Positions 1 to 8,549 of a stretch of DNA of 64,000 bases are shown here, in pieces (position 1 is the stretch's first letter; every line of letters begins with the position of its first letter). A model generated the notes under the pieces. The model saw only the letters and a list, made by a program, of their open reading frames with translations. It did not search any database and was not told where the DNA came from. Position numbers and translations under genes: made by a program. This DNA is from Porphyromonadaceae bacterium UBA4262 (lineage in GTDB: Bacteria > Bacteroidota > Bacteroidia > Bacteroidales > Muribaculaceae). The DNA lies in NCBI GenBank assembly GCA_002396085.1, contig DGWI01000022.1, positions 1 through 64,000 on the forward strand. The letters are read 5' to 3'.

Positions 1-54
1 CTAACTTTTGGGGTGCAGTTCATTTGAAGCGGTTTTTTGTTGGATTCAGGATCC

Positions 55-1767
55 TTACTCGCTGATGCCTGAGTTGTCGGGCATCTGCTGAGTCTGCTCA
101 GGACCGTAGGGCTGTTGCGGATACTGTGGCTGCTGCGGATACTGCGGCTGCTGGCCGTAGGGATCCTGCACAGGCTGCTGCGGCATCTGCGGCTGCTGCG
201 GATACTGCGGCTGCTGGCCGTAAGGATCCTGCACAGGCTGTTGCGGCATCTGTGGCTGCTGCGGATACTGCGGCTGCTGGCCGTAAGGATCCTGCACAGG
301 CTGTTGCGGCATCTGTGGCTGTTGCGGATACTGCGGCTGTTGGCCGTAAGGATCCTGCACTGGTTGTTGTGGCATCTGCGGCTGCTGCGGATATTGCGGC
401 TGCTGGCCGTAAGGATCCTGTACAGGCTGCTGCGGCATCTGCGGCTGTTGCGGAGCCTGATAGGGTTGCTGAGCGGGTTGCTGCATGGGCTGCTGCGGCA
501 TCTGTTGCTGCATGCCTGGAGCGGCATTCACGCCTGCGGGAACGGGTTCGACTGCCGGTTTCTTGTTCTTACCCCTGATGACCAGCCAAGCAATCAAGCC
601 GCCTGCAATCACCAGGAGCGAGATGCCCAAGAGCGGACGATAGAATACCCATGCCAGACCGATGACGATGAGCGACCATGCAATACCGAGCACGGTGCAA
701 ATCAGACCGACACCGAAGTTCATGATGCTGGCCAGGAATGGAACGACCTTGAGCAGGATGACCAGGAAGTTGAAGATACCCTTCAGACCACCGATGACGA
801 GCAACACACCCAGCAGGCGCAATGCCCATTTGATCATGTCGTTCTCGTCCTTGGCCTGTTGAACCATCTCGGCAGCCGTGGCTGCGCCATTGTTCAGGCG
901 AGAGAATGTATAGCCATTCTTGGCGACATATTGTGTGAAGGTGTTGCCCTTGACCTGAGCCATAATCGAGATCTCGTTCTCAGGCTTGACAGCCTTGAAG
1001 GTTACACGCACGTCACCCACCTGTACGTTGGCAGGGTCACCATAGTAAACCGTGTTGCCCGAAATGTCGCTGAAGTCGGTGTTTAGGCTTTGGCATGCAC
1101 GAGCCACGTCCTCATCTGACAAGACAGTGTCGGCTGGAGCCCCAATTGCTGCCTTGGCAAATTCGGCGGGATCGGTATACACGTTTAAGTCTTCAGCCTC
1201 ACCAACCGATTTGATGAAGAAGTCGGGCAGTTTATAAGCACCGAAACTCACATCCTCGGCATAGATTGTCTGGTCGTCAAACTGTGCACGCACGCCATTG
1301 GCCTGACGATACTGTGGATCATGGAACGAACCCGAATTGACAGGCTCGTCAACCCACTTCAGGTCGTAATAGTAAGTGGTGACAACTTCTTCGCCGCCAC
1401 CCAGTTTGTCACGTTTCTTTTCTTCTTTGCGTTCGACCCACTGGTAGTATTCTACCTTGCGGTCCAGCTTGGTGAAGTTTCCGGCCACGGGAAAGGTGCC
1501 GTCATTCAGGATGTTGTTGGATACGGCCTTGCTGGTGGCATGCACCATCTTGCCGTCAAGCGATGCATCCATCTTGTCGGGATGCTCCATTTCTACGGTT
1601 GCCTGTTGTGCTTCGACGATGGCATCACCGGTCTTGACGGTGCGCCCCTCGTTCCACCACAACAGCACTGTGCCGGCCAGGAACATGAGGAAGCCCGTTC
1701 CGATTTGCTTGAACGAGTTGCCCACGCGGGTTCCATAGCTAGTGGTTGTAGTTTCTGTGTAAGCCAT
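55..1767 (-). CDS. TMEM43 family membrane protein with glutamine/proline-rich repeat tail
   Basis: 570 aa. The N-terminus has one hydrophobic segment (about residues 24-38, ending LLWWNEGR), followed by a large soluble domain with YYQWVERKEEKK and a long hydrophobic region of three or four membrane segments (about 315-400). This order is typical of TMEM43/DUF1625 proteins, membrane proteins of poorly known function. After residue 400 the protein becomes Q/P-rich and carries five near-identical 21-residue units (about 440-544), each containing QDPYGQQPQYP. The tail is presumably cytoplasmic and disordered; that is inference. The start is the only good ATG after the -7 box at 1818-1825. Family assignment is fairly secure, function unknown. 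Confidence 0.8.
   Translation of the reverse strand: MAYTETTTTSYGTRVGNSFKQIGTGFLMFLAGTVLLWWNEGRTVKTGDAIVEAQQATVEMEHPDKMDASLDGKMVHATSKAVSNNILNDGTFPVAGNFTKLDRKVEYYQWVERKEEKKRDKLGGGEEVVTTYYYDLKWVDEPVNSGSFHDPQYRQANGVRAQFDDQTIYAEDVSFGAYKLPDFFIKSVGEAEDLNVYTDPAEFAKAAIGAPADTVLSDEDVARACQSLNTDFSDISGNTVYYGDPANVQVGDVRVTFKAVKPENEISIMAQVKGNTFTQYVAKNGYTFSRLNNGAATAAEMVQQAKDENDMIKWALRLLGVLLVIGGLKGIFNFLVILLKVVPFLASIMNFGVGLICTVLGIAWSLIVIGLAWVFYRPLLGISLLVIAGGLIAWLVIRGKNKKPAVEPVPAGVNAAPGMQQQMPQQPMQQPAQQPYQAPQQPQMPQQPVQDPYGQQPQYPQQPQMPQQPVQDPYGQQPQYPQQPQMPQQPVQDPYGQQPQYPQQPQMPQQPVQDPYGQQPQYPQQPQMPQQPVQDPYGQQPQYPQQPQYPQQPYGPEQTQQMPDNSGISE
136..450. repeat. Five 63-bp tandem repeats inside the TMEM43-like gene
   Basis: Five consecutive 63-bp units, in frame (21 codons), each with the core GGATCCTGCACAGGCTG spaced 63 bp apart near 160, 222, 285, 348 and 411. 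Copies differ by only a few, mostly synonymous, bases, so copy number is likely to vary by slippage or recombination without breaking the frame. Confidence 0.9.
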
Positions 1768-1817
1768 AAGTGTTTAAATTTGATGAATTAAAAGTATTGT
1801 TAATTAATTTATGACCA

Positions 1818-1825
1818 CAAAAGTA
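1818..1825 (-). promoter_or_regulatory. -7 box of the TMEM43-like gene
   Basis: On the minus strand TACTTTTG, a match to the Bacteroidetes -7 consensus TAnnTTTG, about 50 bp upstream of the ATG. No convincing -33 TTTG was found at the usual distance. Confidence 0.5.
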
Positions 1826-1872
1826 GGAAAAAAAGTTGATATTTAAAATTTTTTTGGCGTTTTTTTTGAGTT

Positions 1873-2733
1873 TTATCGCTTTTCTTTGCCGATTTCATCT
1901 TTCTGCGGCCAACGATTCTGGGTCAACGGCAGTGTGTAGTAGGCACTGACAGTAAATCCAAGTGCGCGTCCACGAGGACCAAAACCAGGGATGTACCATG
2001 GCCGTCCGTGCTCGGTGGTCTTGCATTTGAACAGGTTGTGCCACCTCAAGGTCCATCCTAGCGACCAGGGACCAAAAATCTTGACCTTCAGTCCGGCAAC
2101 CACCTCGCCCCACAACGCGTTGCTGCGCTCTCCTCGAATGTTGAAGAAACGGTCTTCTTGCCAATAGGAGTTGCGGTACTGGGCCTCCACGTCATACTTG
2201 AACGTGCTCATGCCCAGGCGCAGACCCACAAAGGCCTGATAGTCGGGGCTGCTCTTGAACAAGAAGTTGTAGTTGGCACCCACCTTGGCATAGGGTGAGG
2301 GCTTGGCCCGGTAGGTGAAGTGCATGTCTTCGGGGGTGGTTTTGGCCCAGCCGATGCCCAATTCAATGGTGGGCTGCAGGCGGTTCCACATGTTCAAGGT
2401 AGCATGCACGTCCACGCTGCTGTGGTCTTGCCCCAATGCCATGAGCACAGGGTCGATGAAGTTGACGCCGAGCCACAGTGAGGTGAGCCGCGGGTAGCGG
2501 GGATAGTTGTGGCGAATCGAGTCTTCGCGAGCCTTCTTCTGTGCTGCCAGCGTGTCACCTGTGATATACTGCTCAATCAGTTCGGGGTCAACATCCCGTC
2601 CGGGCTGTTTGACCACATTGGTGTTGGGGCGCACAGGCGTGATGTGGCGACCCTTGTTGACCTGGGTGGTGTCTTGTGCCCAAACCATTGTGGCTACTAG
2701 CAGGAGTAGGTATGTTGCAATTTGTCGTTTCAT
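1873..2733 (-). CDS. DUF6048 family exported protein
   Basis: About 286 aa from the ATG at 2733 (MKRQIATYLLLL...), which gives a clean signal peptide ending VWAQ. An ATG eight codons upstream (2757) would overlap the preceding gene and precede the signal peptide, so 2733 is preferred. The mature part contains an acidic linker followed by alternating aromatic/hydrophobic strands (GLRLGMSTFKYDVEAQYR, LGFTVSAYYTLPL), as in small outer-membrane beta-barrels. DUF6048 is usually the partner of DUF6452, which is the case here with a 7-bp gap. Role unknown, probably in the cell envelope. Confidence 0.7.
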   Translation of the reverse strand: MKRQIATYLLLLVATMVWAQDTTQVNKGRHITPVRPNTNVVKQPGRDVDPELIEQYITGDTLAAQKKAREDSIRHNYPRYPRLTSLWLGVNFIDPVLMALGQDHSSVDVHATLNMWNRLQPTIELGIGWAKTTPEDMHFTYRAKPSPYAKVGANYNFLFKSSPDYQAFVGLRLGMSTFKYDVEAQYRNSYWQEDRFFNIRGERSNALWGEVVAGLKVKIFGPWSLGWTLRWHNLFKCKTTEHGRPWYIPGFGPRGRALGFTVSAYYTLPLTQNRWPQKDEIGKEKR

Positions 2734-2740
2734 AGCGGTG

Positions 2741-3286
2741 TCAATCGTTTGGTACATAGATGCGTAGGTTCAGTTGATCGACATGGGTCACATGGGGCAA
2801 CGGAACGGTGATCGAGTCAATCACGTTATGCGTCGTGGTCACATTTGTGATGTCAAAGTAGTACATCGCGCCGCATTCCACGCTGGCAAAGTATTCCACG
2901 GGCTGATAGTCGATGGTCACGGTGTCGGTCAGCGTCAGGTCGTCAGCGGTGAAGGTCAGCCTCCACTGGGTCGAGGTGGTGCCGGCGCGCAGGGGCAAGT
3001 GCAGGTCACTCACCGTTTCGTTATTCACGAGCAGGGAGTCGCCTGGTGCCCCGATGGCAGTCACGGTCAGCCCATTTGCCGACAGTTGTGTTGTCGTCCC
3101 GCTCGCATAGAACCGTGCCATCGGCACCGCACTCCCATTATCATAGCAACTCCCATCCCCACATCCCGTGAGACATAAGACTGATAAGATATAGACATAA
3201 GAACAAAAGGACAATAAACTTAACTTATGCCTGGCAAGGAGATAAGAACATGAGGTCATATGCTTGATGTTGTCAGAGAATTTCAT
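2741..3286 (-). CDS. DUF6452 family lipoprotein
   Basis: 181 aa. A lipobox-like LCLTGC (Cys42) follows a hydrophobic stretch, so the mature protein is probably a lipoprotein starting at this cysteine; the conserved C...G...PMARFY start of DUF6452 follows directly. The region before the lipobox (residues 1-41) is unusually long, and its second half is encoded by short ATAAGAACA/AGACATAAGA-type repeats (3171-3255). The true start may be an internal codon. The annotated ATG overlaps the stop of the upstream gene by 4 bp (ATGA), consistent with coupled translation. Paired with DUF6048 downstream. Function unknown. Confidence 0.65.
   Translation of the reverse strand: MKFSDNIKHMTSCSYLLARHKLSLLSFCSYVYILSVLCLTGCGDGSCYDNGSAVPMARFYASGTTTQLSANGLTVTAIGAPGDSLLVNNETVSDLHLPLRAGTTSTQWRLTFTADDLTLTDTVTIDYQPVEYFASVECGAMYYFDITNVTTTHNVIDSITVPLPHVTHVDQLNLRIYVPND
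3193..3213 (+). repeat. Left copy of inverted repeat flanking the GxxExxY gene
   Basis: A 21-nt sequence beginning AGACATAAGAACA and ending AGGACA. Its reverse complement occurs at 3780-3800 with 19 of 21 matches. A shorter direct copy of its first ten bases lies at 3171-3180. Confidence 0.6.
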
Positions 3287-3669
3287 TTTTTGGGAGTATA
3301 GACTCTATATTTTCTTCTGGCATCAAACAATTCACTCCCAAAATTAATAAGGAGACCATCATCAATGCCAGTTGCTGTGAGATAATTAACAAGTTGGGTC
3401 TCGAAGGCTTTGGTGATGTGGTCGACTGCTTTCAACTCAAGAATCAATCGATTCTCGACGATGATGTCAGCATAATAGTTGCCAATGAGATGTCCTTTAT
3501 ACTTCACAGGTATTTGTACCTCTTTCTTGGCTTGTAATCCTGAATCGGCTAGTTCGATCATCATGGCCTTCCTATAAACCTCTTCGACATAACCTGGTGT
3601 TAAAGCCTTATGGACGCGAAAGCCACAATCAATGACTTTCCTGACCAGTGTATTGATGTCCATATCCAT
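3283..3669 (-). CDS. GxxExxY family protein (PD-(D/E)XK-like)
   Basis: 128 aa from the ATG at 3669 (MDMDINTLVRK...). The family motif G-x-x-E-x-x-Y is present as G26-Y-V-E29-E-V-Y32. Further on come YYADIIVENRLILELKAV, the usual D-x(n)-E-x-K nuclease-like core, and LVNYLTATG...GLLINFG near the C-terminus. Longer in-frame starts (to 3753) add residues without family similarity. The family is restricted mainly to Bacteroidetes, Cyanobacteria and Planctomycetes, is often found inserted between unrelated genes and in rRNA intervening sequences, and has no settled function. Here it sits inside a 21-bp imperfect inverted repeat and separates DUF6452 from the GT2 gene. Confidence 0.85.
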   Translation of the reverse strand: MDMDINTLVRKVIDCGFRVHKALTPGYVEEVYRKAMMIELADSGLQAKKEVQIPVKYKGHLIGNYYADIIVENRLILELKAVDHITKAFETQLVNYLTATGIDDGLLINFGSELFDARRKYRVYTPKK

Positions 3670-3779
3670 AATTGCAAGGTAATTGTTCTCATTATTCCAC
3701 AAGACGCGTCGACTGCTTGGCATACATGTTATTGAGTGCTCAACAGAATGCAAGGTAGTCTGTTGTTCTTAGACGTTTT

Positions 3780-3800
3780 TGTCCTCCTGTTCTTATGTCT
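3780..3800 (-). repeat. Right copy of inverted repeat flanking the GxxExxY gene
   Basis: Reads as TGTCCTCC then TGTTCTTATGTCT on the plus strand, the inverted partner of 3193-3213 (two mismatches). It lies between the start of the GxxExxY gene and the stop of the glycosyltransferase. Confidence 0.6.
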
Positions 3801-3819
3801 TGTCTTTGATCACAGGGTG

Positions 3820-4773
3820 CTAGAGGAGTTCGTGGCTGATCTCGTAGTGGTTGCGCGAGGGGGAGTTGCGCGTGATCAGTTCGCCCAGGAAGCCCGTGAG
3901 GAATAATTGGGTGCCCAGTATCATTGCCGTGAGTGCCAAGAAGAAGTAGGGTGAGTTGGTCACCAGCGTGTAGTGATTGCCCACGTGCATGTTGTAGAGT
4001 TTGAGCGCGCCCACCACAATCACCGCGATGAAGCCCAGCAAGAACATCAGGCTGCCCAGCAGGCCGAAGAAATGCATCGGCTTGACTCCAAACTTGGCTT
4101 GGAACCACAGCGTGAGCAGATCCAGATACCCGTTGACAAAACGGTCGAGCCCAAACTTTGACACACCATACTTGCGAGCCTGGTGATGAACCACTTTCTC
4201 ACCGATCTTGCTAAATCCGGCAATCTTGGCCAGATAGGGAACATAGCGGTGCATGTCGCCATAGACCTCGATGTGCTTGACCACATCGCTGCGATAGGCC
4301 TTCAGGCCGCAGTTGAAGTCGTGCAGGTTGTGGATACCGCTCACACGCCTGGCTGTGGCGTTGAACAACTTGGTGGGCAGCGTCTTGGACAGTGGGTCAT
4401 AGCGTTTCTTCTTCCAGCCACTCACCAGGTCATAGCCCTCCTCGGTGATCATGCGATACAGTTCGGGAATCTCGTCGGGGCTGTCCTGCAAGTCGGCATC
4501 CATGGTGATGACCACATCGCCCTGGGTGCGCATGAATCCCGTGTTCAGTGCCGGCGATTTGCCATAGTTGCGGCGAAAGCACACCCCCTTGATAGCGGGG
4601 TTCTGGGCATGCAGTTGTTCGATCACCTGCCACGAGCGGTCGGTGCTGCCGTCATTGATCATGAGCACCTCATAGGTGTAGCCATGCTCTTGCATCACAC
4701 GTTCGATCCATGCCGCCAACTCGGGCAGCGACTCGGCCTCATTATATAAAGGTACTACTACAGAAATGTCCAT
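3820..4773 (-). CDS. Family 2 glycosyltransferase, polyprenyl-phosphate sugar transferase type
   Basis: 317 aa. The N-terminal GT-A domain has ISVVVPLYNEAESL, the nucleotide-binding NDGSTDRSW, and the metal-binding DADLQDSPDE. Two hydrophobic segments follow (about 230-255 and 270-295), giving the layout of GtrB/ArnC/DPM1-like enzymes that load a sugar onto undecaprenyl phosphate at the inner leaflet. The start is fixed by the motif beginning at residue 2. It follows the DUF4199 gene by about 60 bp on the same strand, a common pairing in Bacteroidetes. The sugar donor cannot be told from sequence. Confidence 0.88.
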   Translation of the reverse strand: MDISVVVPLYNEAESLPELAAWIERVMQEHGYTYEVLMINDGSTDRSWQVIEQLHAQNPAIKGVCFRRNYGKSPALNTGFMRTQGDVVITMDADLQDSPDEIPELYRMITEEGYDLVSGWKKKRYDPLSKTLPTKLFNATARRVSGIHNLHDFNCGLKAYRSDVVKHIEVYGDMHRYVPYLAKIAGFSKIGEKVVHHQARKYGVSKFGLDRFVNGYLDLLTLWFQAKFGVKPMHFFGLLGSLMFLLGFIAVIVVGALKLYNMHVGNHYTLVTNSPYFFLALTAMILGTQLFLTGFLGELITRNSPSRNHYEISHELL

Positions 4774-4835
4774 TATGATTAATTGAGAATTGTGAATTTA
4801 TAATTGAGAATAGAAAATGATAGGTGTCGGGACAG

Positions 4836-5351
4836 TCATTGCAGTTTGGCGAAGGCTGCCGTGATGGCACTCAGGATGCAGCCCGAGAAGGTCACCAGCC
4901 AGAAGGTGCTGGTCACCGTCTCGATGGGCGAGGGTAGGGCACCAGTGTCGATGGCGCGTTGCATGCCCACCAGCAACTCATTGCCCTTCAACTCGGGGAC
5001 GGTGCTATAGATGTCGACAAACTGCTGGGTCACCTCGTAGATATAGCCTGGCCTGACCCACTGCAGCACAGCCCATGTGATCAAGCCTGTGATGAGAGCG
5101 CCATAAATGATCATCAGGATGCCCAGCATCCACAGGGTGGCATACTCGCAGGTCATGCCCTCCTCCAGATAGTAACGACGTTGCATCCGCCACACCAACC
5201 ACGGGCCAGCGATGAGCAGCACAATCACTACCCACGACAGGGCGGGAATGCGGTCGGCAAATATCGAGCATACCGAGATGGTGGTCATGAACAACCCCAT
5301 GGGCACACCCATTTCAGCACCGCGCTGAAAGACACTTTTGCGTTCGTCCAT
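4836..5351 (-). CDS. DUF4199 domain membrane protein
   Basis: 171 aa from the ATG at 5351 (MDERKSVFQRGAEMG). A start at 5399 would lie upstream of the -7 box at 5379-5387, so 5351 is chosen. The protein has four hydrophobic segments, with GVPMGLFMTTISV near the start, ALSWVVIVLLIAGPWLVW, LGILMIIYGALITGLITW and a last one near the C-terminus, as expected for DUF4199. Function unknown. The adjacent GT2 gene suggests a role in envelope glycolipid synthesis, which is inference from context. Confidence 0.75.
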   Translation of the reverse strand: MDERKSVFQRGAEMGVPMGLFMTTISVCSIFADRIPALSWVVIVLLIAGPWLVWRMQRRYYLEEGMTCEYATLWMLGILMIIYGALITGLITWAVLQWVRPGYIYEVTQQFVDIYSTVPELKGNELLVGMQRAIDTGALPSPIETVTSTFWLVTFSGCILSAITAAFAKLQ

Positions 5352-5378
5352 AACAAATGATGGTTTTTGTCTGAAATT

Positions 5379-5387
5379 GCAAAGGTA
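5379..5387 (-). promoter_or_regulatory. -7 box of the DUF4199-GT2 unit
   Basis: TACCTTTGC on the minus strand, 27 bp upstream of the preferred ATG. It excludes the longer reading frame start at 5399. Confidence 0.6.
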
Positions 5388-5413
5388 CAACAAAATCAAA
5401 AAAAATCGCGTTT

Positions 5414-5448
5414 TTTGGCTATAATTTTAGAAAAATGTGCTACTTTTG
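5414..5448 (+). promoter_or_regulatory. Promoter of the TPR hybrid kinase gene
   Basis: TTTG at 5414-5417 and TACTTTTG at 5441-5448, spaced about 23 bp, followed by the ATG at 5470. Spacing is slightly longer than the usual 19-21 bp. Confidence 0.45.
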
Positions 5449-5469
5449 TGCCCAAATTCCGACTAGAAT

Positions 5470-8424
5470 ATGCCTCGTACGACACATTTTATCGTCTTGT
5501 TGGGTATTGTCATCATCATGGCGGCATGTACTGCCACAGGAGGTGATAGCGACCGCACCAGGCTCGATGGCCTCGACTCGACCTTCCAGAAGATCGAGTC
5601 GGTGACACGCATGCAGGCCATTGTCGACAGTGCTGATGCCGCCGACGACAAGCAGGTGCTGATGATGGCACTCAAGCAACTGGGCAAACTCTACCGCAAC
5701 AACAGTCGTTTTCAGGATGCCATTACCACGCACAGTCGTGAACTGGACATTGCCAGTCGGCTCAAGGACACTGTCGAGATGGTGCGGGCTCTCAACAATT
5801 TGGGCACCAACTTTCGTCGCATGGGCATCCTCGAGGAAGCGACCAGTTATCACTATCAGGCACTCAGTTGCTGTGACAAGTATAGCCGGCAAGATGACCC
5901 CATCATGCTCAAGAATCGTGTGGTCTCGCTCAACGGGATAGGCAACATCTACATGACCATGGGCAACTACCAGGCTGCCGACTCGATACTGCGTGCGGCG
6001 CTGGCCGGCGAGCGCAGGCTGGGCAGTGAACTGGGGCAGGCTATCAATCTGGCGAACATCGGCTCGATACTTGAGCGTCAAGGGCAACGCGACTCGGCAT
6101 GGCTCTACTACCGGCAGTCGCTTGAACTGAATCGTCGTGCCCACAGCGACTTGGGGGTCTCGCTCTGTCACACCCACTTCGGTGAACTCTATGAGAAGGA
6201 TGGCCAGTACGACCAGGCCATCAACGAGTATAACCAGGCCTACAGCATCATGCAGCGCAACAGCGACTCGTGGCACTGGCTGGAATCGTGTGTGGCACTG
6301 GCGCGCGTATATATAAAGAAAGGTGACTATCCCCGTGCTCAGTCCTACATCAGGCTCACCGACAGCATCGCCACCGCCATCAACTCGCTCGAGCATCAGG
6401 GCCAGGCCTTGCAACTCAAGTACCAGTTGTCCGCGTTGCAGGGCGACAGCAAGCAGGCGCTTGAATACTTTGTACAGGCCGATGCGCTCGAGGACAGTGT
6501 GCGGCTGCATGGCAACTCGAGCCAGATGATGAATGCGCGCGTCAACTATGAGCGCCAGCGCCGTCAGGCCGAGTTCGACCTCATCAACCGCAACTATGAG
6601 AGCGAGCGCAAACTCAAGAACATCTTCATCCTGACGGCAGTGCTCATCGTGCTCATGGCCGCCACCGCCATTGCCTTCCTGCTCTATACGCTCAGGGCAC
6701 GCCGCCGTGGCGAGTTGTTGCGGCAGCAGGTCGAGCAGATGCGGCAGAACTTCTTCACCAACGTCACGCATGAGTTCCGCACCCCACTCACCGTCATCAT
6801 GGGGTTGTCACAGCAGATGCAACACCCTGGCACCACTGCCGACCAGGTCACGCACCAGGCCAGCATCATCAACCGTCAGGGCAACAACTTGCTGCAACTC
6901 ATCAATCAGTTGCTCGACATCAGTCGTGTGCGCAGCGAGATTGGCGAACCCGAGTGGCGCACTGGCAATATTGTCACCTATGTGTCCATGCTCACCGAGG
7001 CCTACCAGATACTGGCGCAGCAGCGGGGCATCCAACTGAATTTTGCCGCACAGAACAATGACATCGTGATGGATTTCGCCCCCTACTACATGCGCCGCAT
7101 TGTGGGCAATCTTGTGGGCAATTCGCTCAAGTTCACGCCCGACGGGGGTACCATCAACGTGACCTGTGCACTCAACGCCGACCAGAATGTGCAACTGCAG
7201 GTGGCCGACACCGGTCGTGGCATTGCTCCCGACGACTTACCGCACATCTTCGAGGCATTCTACATGGGCAAGGCTGTCAGCCATGGCGACATGAGCACGG
7301 GCGTGGGCTTGTCGCTGGTCAGCCAGATTGTCTCGGCCATGCAGGGGACCATTGTCGTGCACAGCGATGTCGGCAAGGGAACGGTGTTTACCGTCACCCT
7401 GCCCCAGAAGCATGGACATGGTAACTGGCCTGCCATGGAGGGCGAGAACATTCAACCCGCCGAGGTCGTGTCGACTGTCGAAGATAGGCTCAGCGACTCG
7501 GACAATAGCGATGACGAGGCGTGTCGCATACTCATCGTCGAGGACCACAACGACGTGGCCTATTACATCGGCACGCAATTGCAGTCGCTCTATAGCGTGT
7601 ACTATGCCAGCAATGGTGTTGAGGCTCTTGCCAAGGCCGAGCGGCTGGTGCCCGACCTGATCATCACCGACCTGATGATGCCCGAGATGGACGGCTATGA
7701 GTTGTGTAGGCGTGTGCGGGCTCATCAGGTGCTCAACCACATACCCATCGTCATGGTCACGGCCCGCTGCACCGACGAGGACCGCATCAGGGGCTACGAG
7801 CTCGGGGCTGATGCCTATCTGGAGAAACCATTCAATCCCGACGAACTGCGCATGCGCGTAGCCACGTTGCTCGACCAGCGGCACCAGTTGCGTCAGCACT
7901 TCTTGCAGCAACTGGCACTGGTCACAACACAGGGCGAGGCTGTGCAACTGGCCGAGGACGACGCGTCGGTGCCTGTCGCAATCGAGCCAGCATCGTTGCC
8001 TCCTGTCGTGCCTCCCGCTCAGGCGGCATCGGCCGATGTCGAGGAGCCTAAGGTCGCTGAGCCGAAACAGAATATCAAGGTCATCACGCAGGGCGAACAA
8101 GAGTTTATCAAGCAACTTCTGCTGTTGGTCGAGCAGGCGATGGCCGAGCATCGTGTCGACCTTGAAGCAATCGCGTCACAACTGGCCATGACCAGCGCGC
8201 AATTGCGCCGCAAGGTGCATGCCATCACCGGAAAAACACCGCTCAACTACATCAATGAGTTGCGCATGGCACGCGCGGCTCAACTGCTCGTCGATGAGCC
8301 TGACCTCAATGTGGGCGATGTCGCCGACCGGTGCGGATATGATGACATGGCTTACTTTGCACGCCAGTTCAAGCAATATCACCAGATGACCCCTAGTCAG
8401 TATCGCAGCAGCGCAAATGCTTGA
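5470..8424 (+). CDS. Hybrid two-component regulator: TPR sensor, histidine kinase, receiver, AraC HTH
   Basis: 984 aa, all modules of a two-component system in one chain. Lipobox-like IIMAAC (Cys20), tetratricopeptide repeats over about 45-360, membrane segment about 381-407, HisKA with NVTHEFRTP (His434), HATPase with NSLKFTPDGG, DTGRGIAPDD and GVGLSL, receiver domain with ITDLMMPEMDG (phospho-acceptor Asp734) and the conserved EKPF lysine, and a C-terminal AraC-type helix-turn-helix (about 890-984, GYDDMAYFARQFKQYHQMTPSQYR). The sensor should be periplasmic and the output DNA-binding. TPR repeats instead of a Reg_prop propeller set it apart from the second HTCS at 55085. Likely targets are near: a tandem 21-bp repeat at 8479-8520, the cohesin-like gene and the Oar-like receptor downstream. 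Confidence 0.93.
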   Translation: MPRTTHFIVLLGIVIIMAACTATGGDSDRTRLDGLDSTFQKIESVTRMQAIVDSADAADDKQVLMMALKQLGKLYRNNSRFQDAITTHSRELDIASRLKDTVEMVRALNNLGTNFRRMGILEEATSYHYQALSCCDKYSRQDDPIMLKNRVVSLNGIGNIYMTMGNYQAADSILRAALAGERRLGSELGQAINLANIGSILERQGQRDSAWLYYRQSLELNRRAHSDLGVSLCHTHFGELYEKDGQYDQAINEYNQAYSIMQRNSDSWHWLESCVALARVYIKKGDYPRAQSYIRLTDSIATAINSLEHQGQALQLKYQLSALQGDSKQALEYFVQADALEDSVRLHGNSSQMMNARVNYERQRRQAEFDLINRNYESERKLKNIFILTAVLIVLMAATAIAFLLYTLRARRRGELLRQQVEQMRQNFFTNVTHEFRTPLTVIMGLSQQMQHPGTTADQVTHQASIINRQGNNLLQLINQLLDISRVRSEIGEPEWRTGNIVTYVSMLTEAYQILAQQRGIQLNFAAQNNDIVMDFAPYYMRRIVGNLVGNSLKFTPDGGTINVTCALNADQNVQLQVADTGRGIAPDDLPHIFEAFYMGKAVSHGDMSTGVGLSLVSQIVSAMQGTIVVHSDVGKGTVFTVTLPQKHGHGNWPAMEGENIQPAEVVSTVEDRLSDSDNSDDEACRILIVEDHNDVAYYIGTQLQSLYSVYYASNGVEALAKAERLVPDLIITDLMMPEMDGYELCRRVRAHQVLNHIPIVMVTARCTDEDRIRGYELGADAYLEKPFNPDELRMRVATLLDQRHQLRQHFLQQLALVTTQGEAVQLAEDDASVPVAIEPASLPPVVPPAQAASADVEEPKVAEPKQNIKVITQGEQEFIKQLLLLVEQAMAEHRVDLEAIASQLAMTSAQLRRKVHAITGKTPLNYINELRMARAAQLLVDEPDLNVGDVADRCGYDDMAYFARQFKQYHQMTPSQYRSSANA

Positions 8425-8478
8425 TTGTGTGCAGGATAACCTGATTATGACAAAAATGTCCTAGTGCCGATATTGGCA

Positions 8479-8520
8479 TTTTGTAAGAAATCTCCTAACT
8501 TTTGTAAGAAATCTCCTAAC
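8479..8520. repeat. Perfect tandem direct repeat of 21 bp (candidate AraC-type operator)
   Basis: Two identical 21-bp units, 8479-8499 and 8500-8520, each TTTTGTAAG followed by AAATCTCCTAAC. The period is two helical turns, the usual spacing of half-sites for AraC-family dimers. It ends 20 bp before a TAATTTTGC -7 box (8541-8549) and starts 54 bp after the stop of the AraC-containing hybrid kinase. Confidence 0.7.
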
Positions 8521-8540
8521 TGCGACCGAGAGAACGGCAG

Positions 8541-8549
8541 TAATTTTGC
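8541..8549 (+). promoter_or_regulatory. -7 box downstream of the tandem 21-bp repeat
   Basis: TAATTTTGC, a good -7 consensus, with no -33 TTTG at 19-21 bp. This fits an activator-dependent promoter. Transcription would start close to 8554. Confidence 0.5.

Noticed and set aside
130..450. Regular 63-bp spacing that could suggest a CRISPR array
   Set aside because: The complete 63-bp unit repeats without unique spacers and is in frame within a protein gene.
5440..6771. 443-codon minus-strand frame opposite the TPR hybrid kinase
   Set aside because: No motifs, and the plus-strand protein has a full set of kinase, receiver and HTH motifs.
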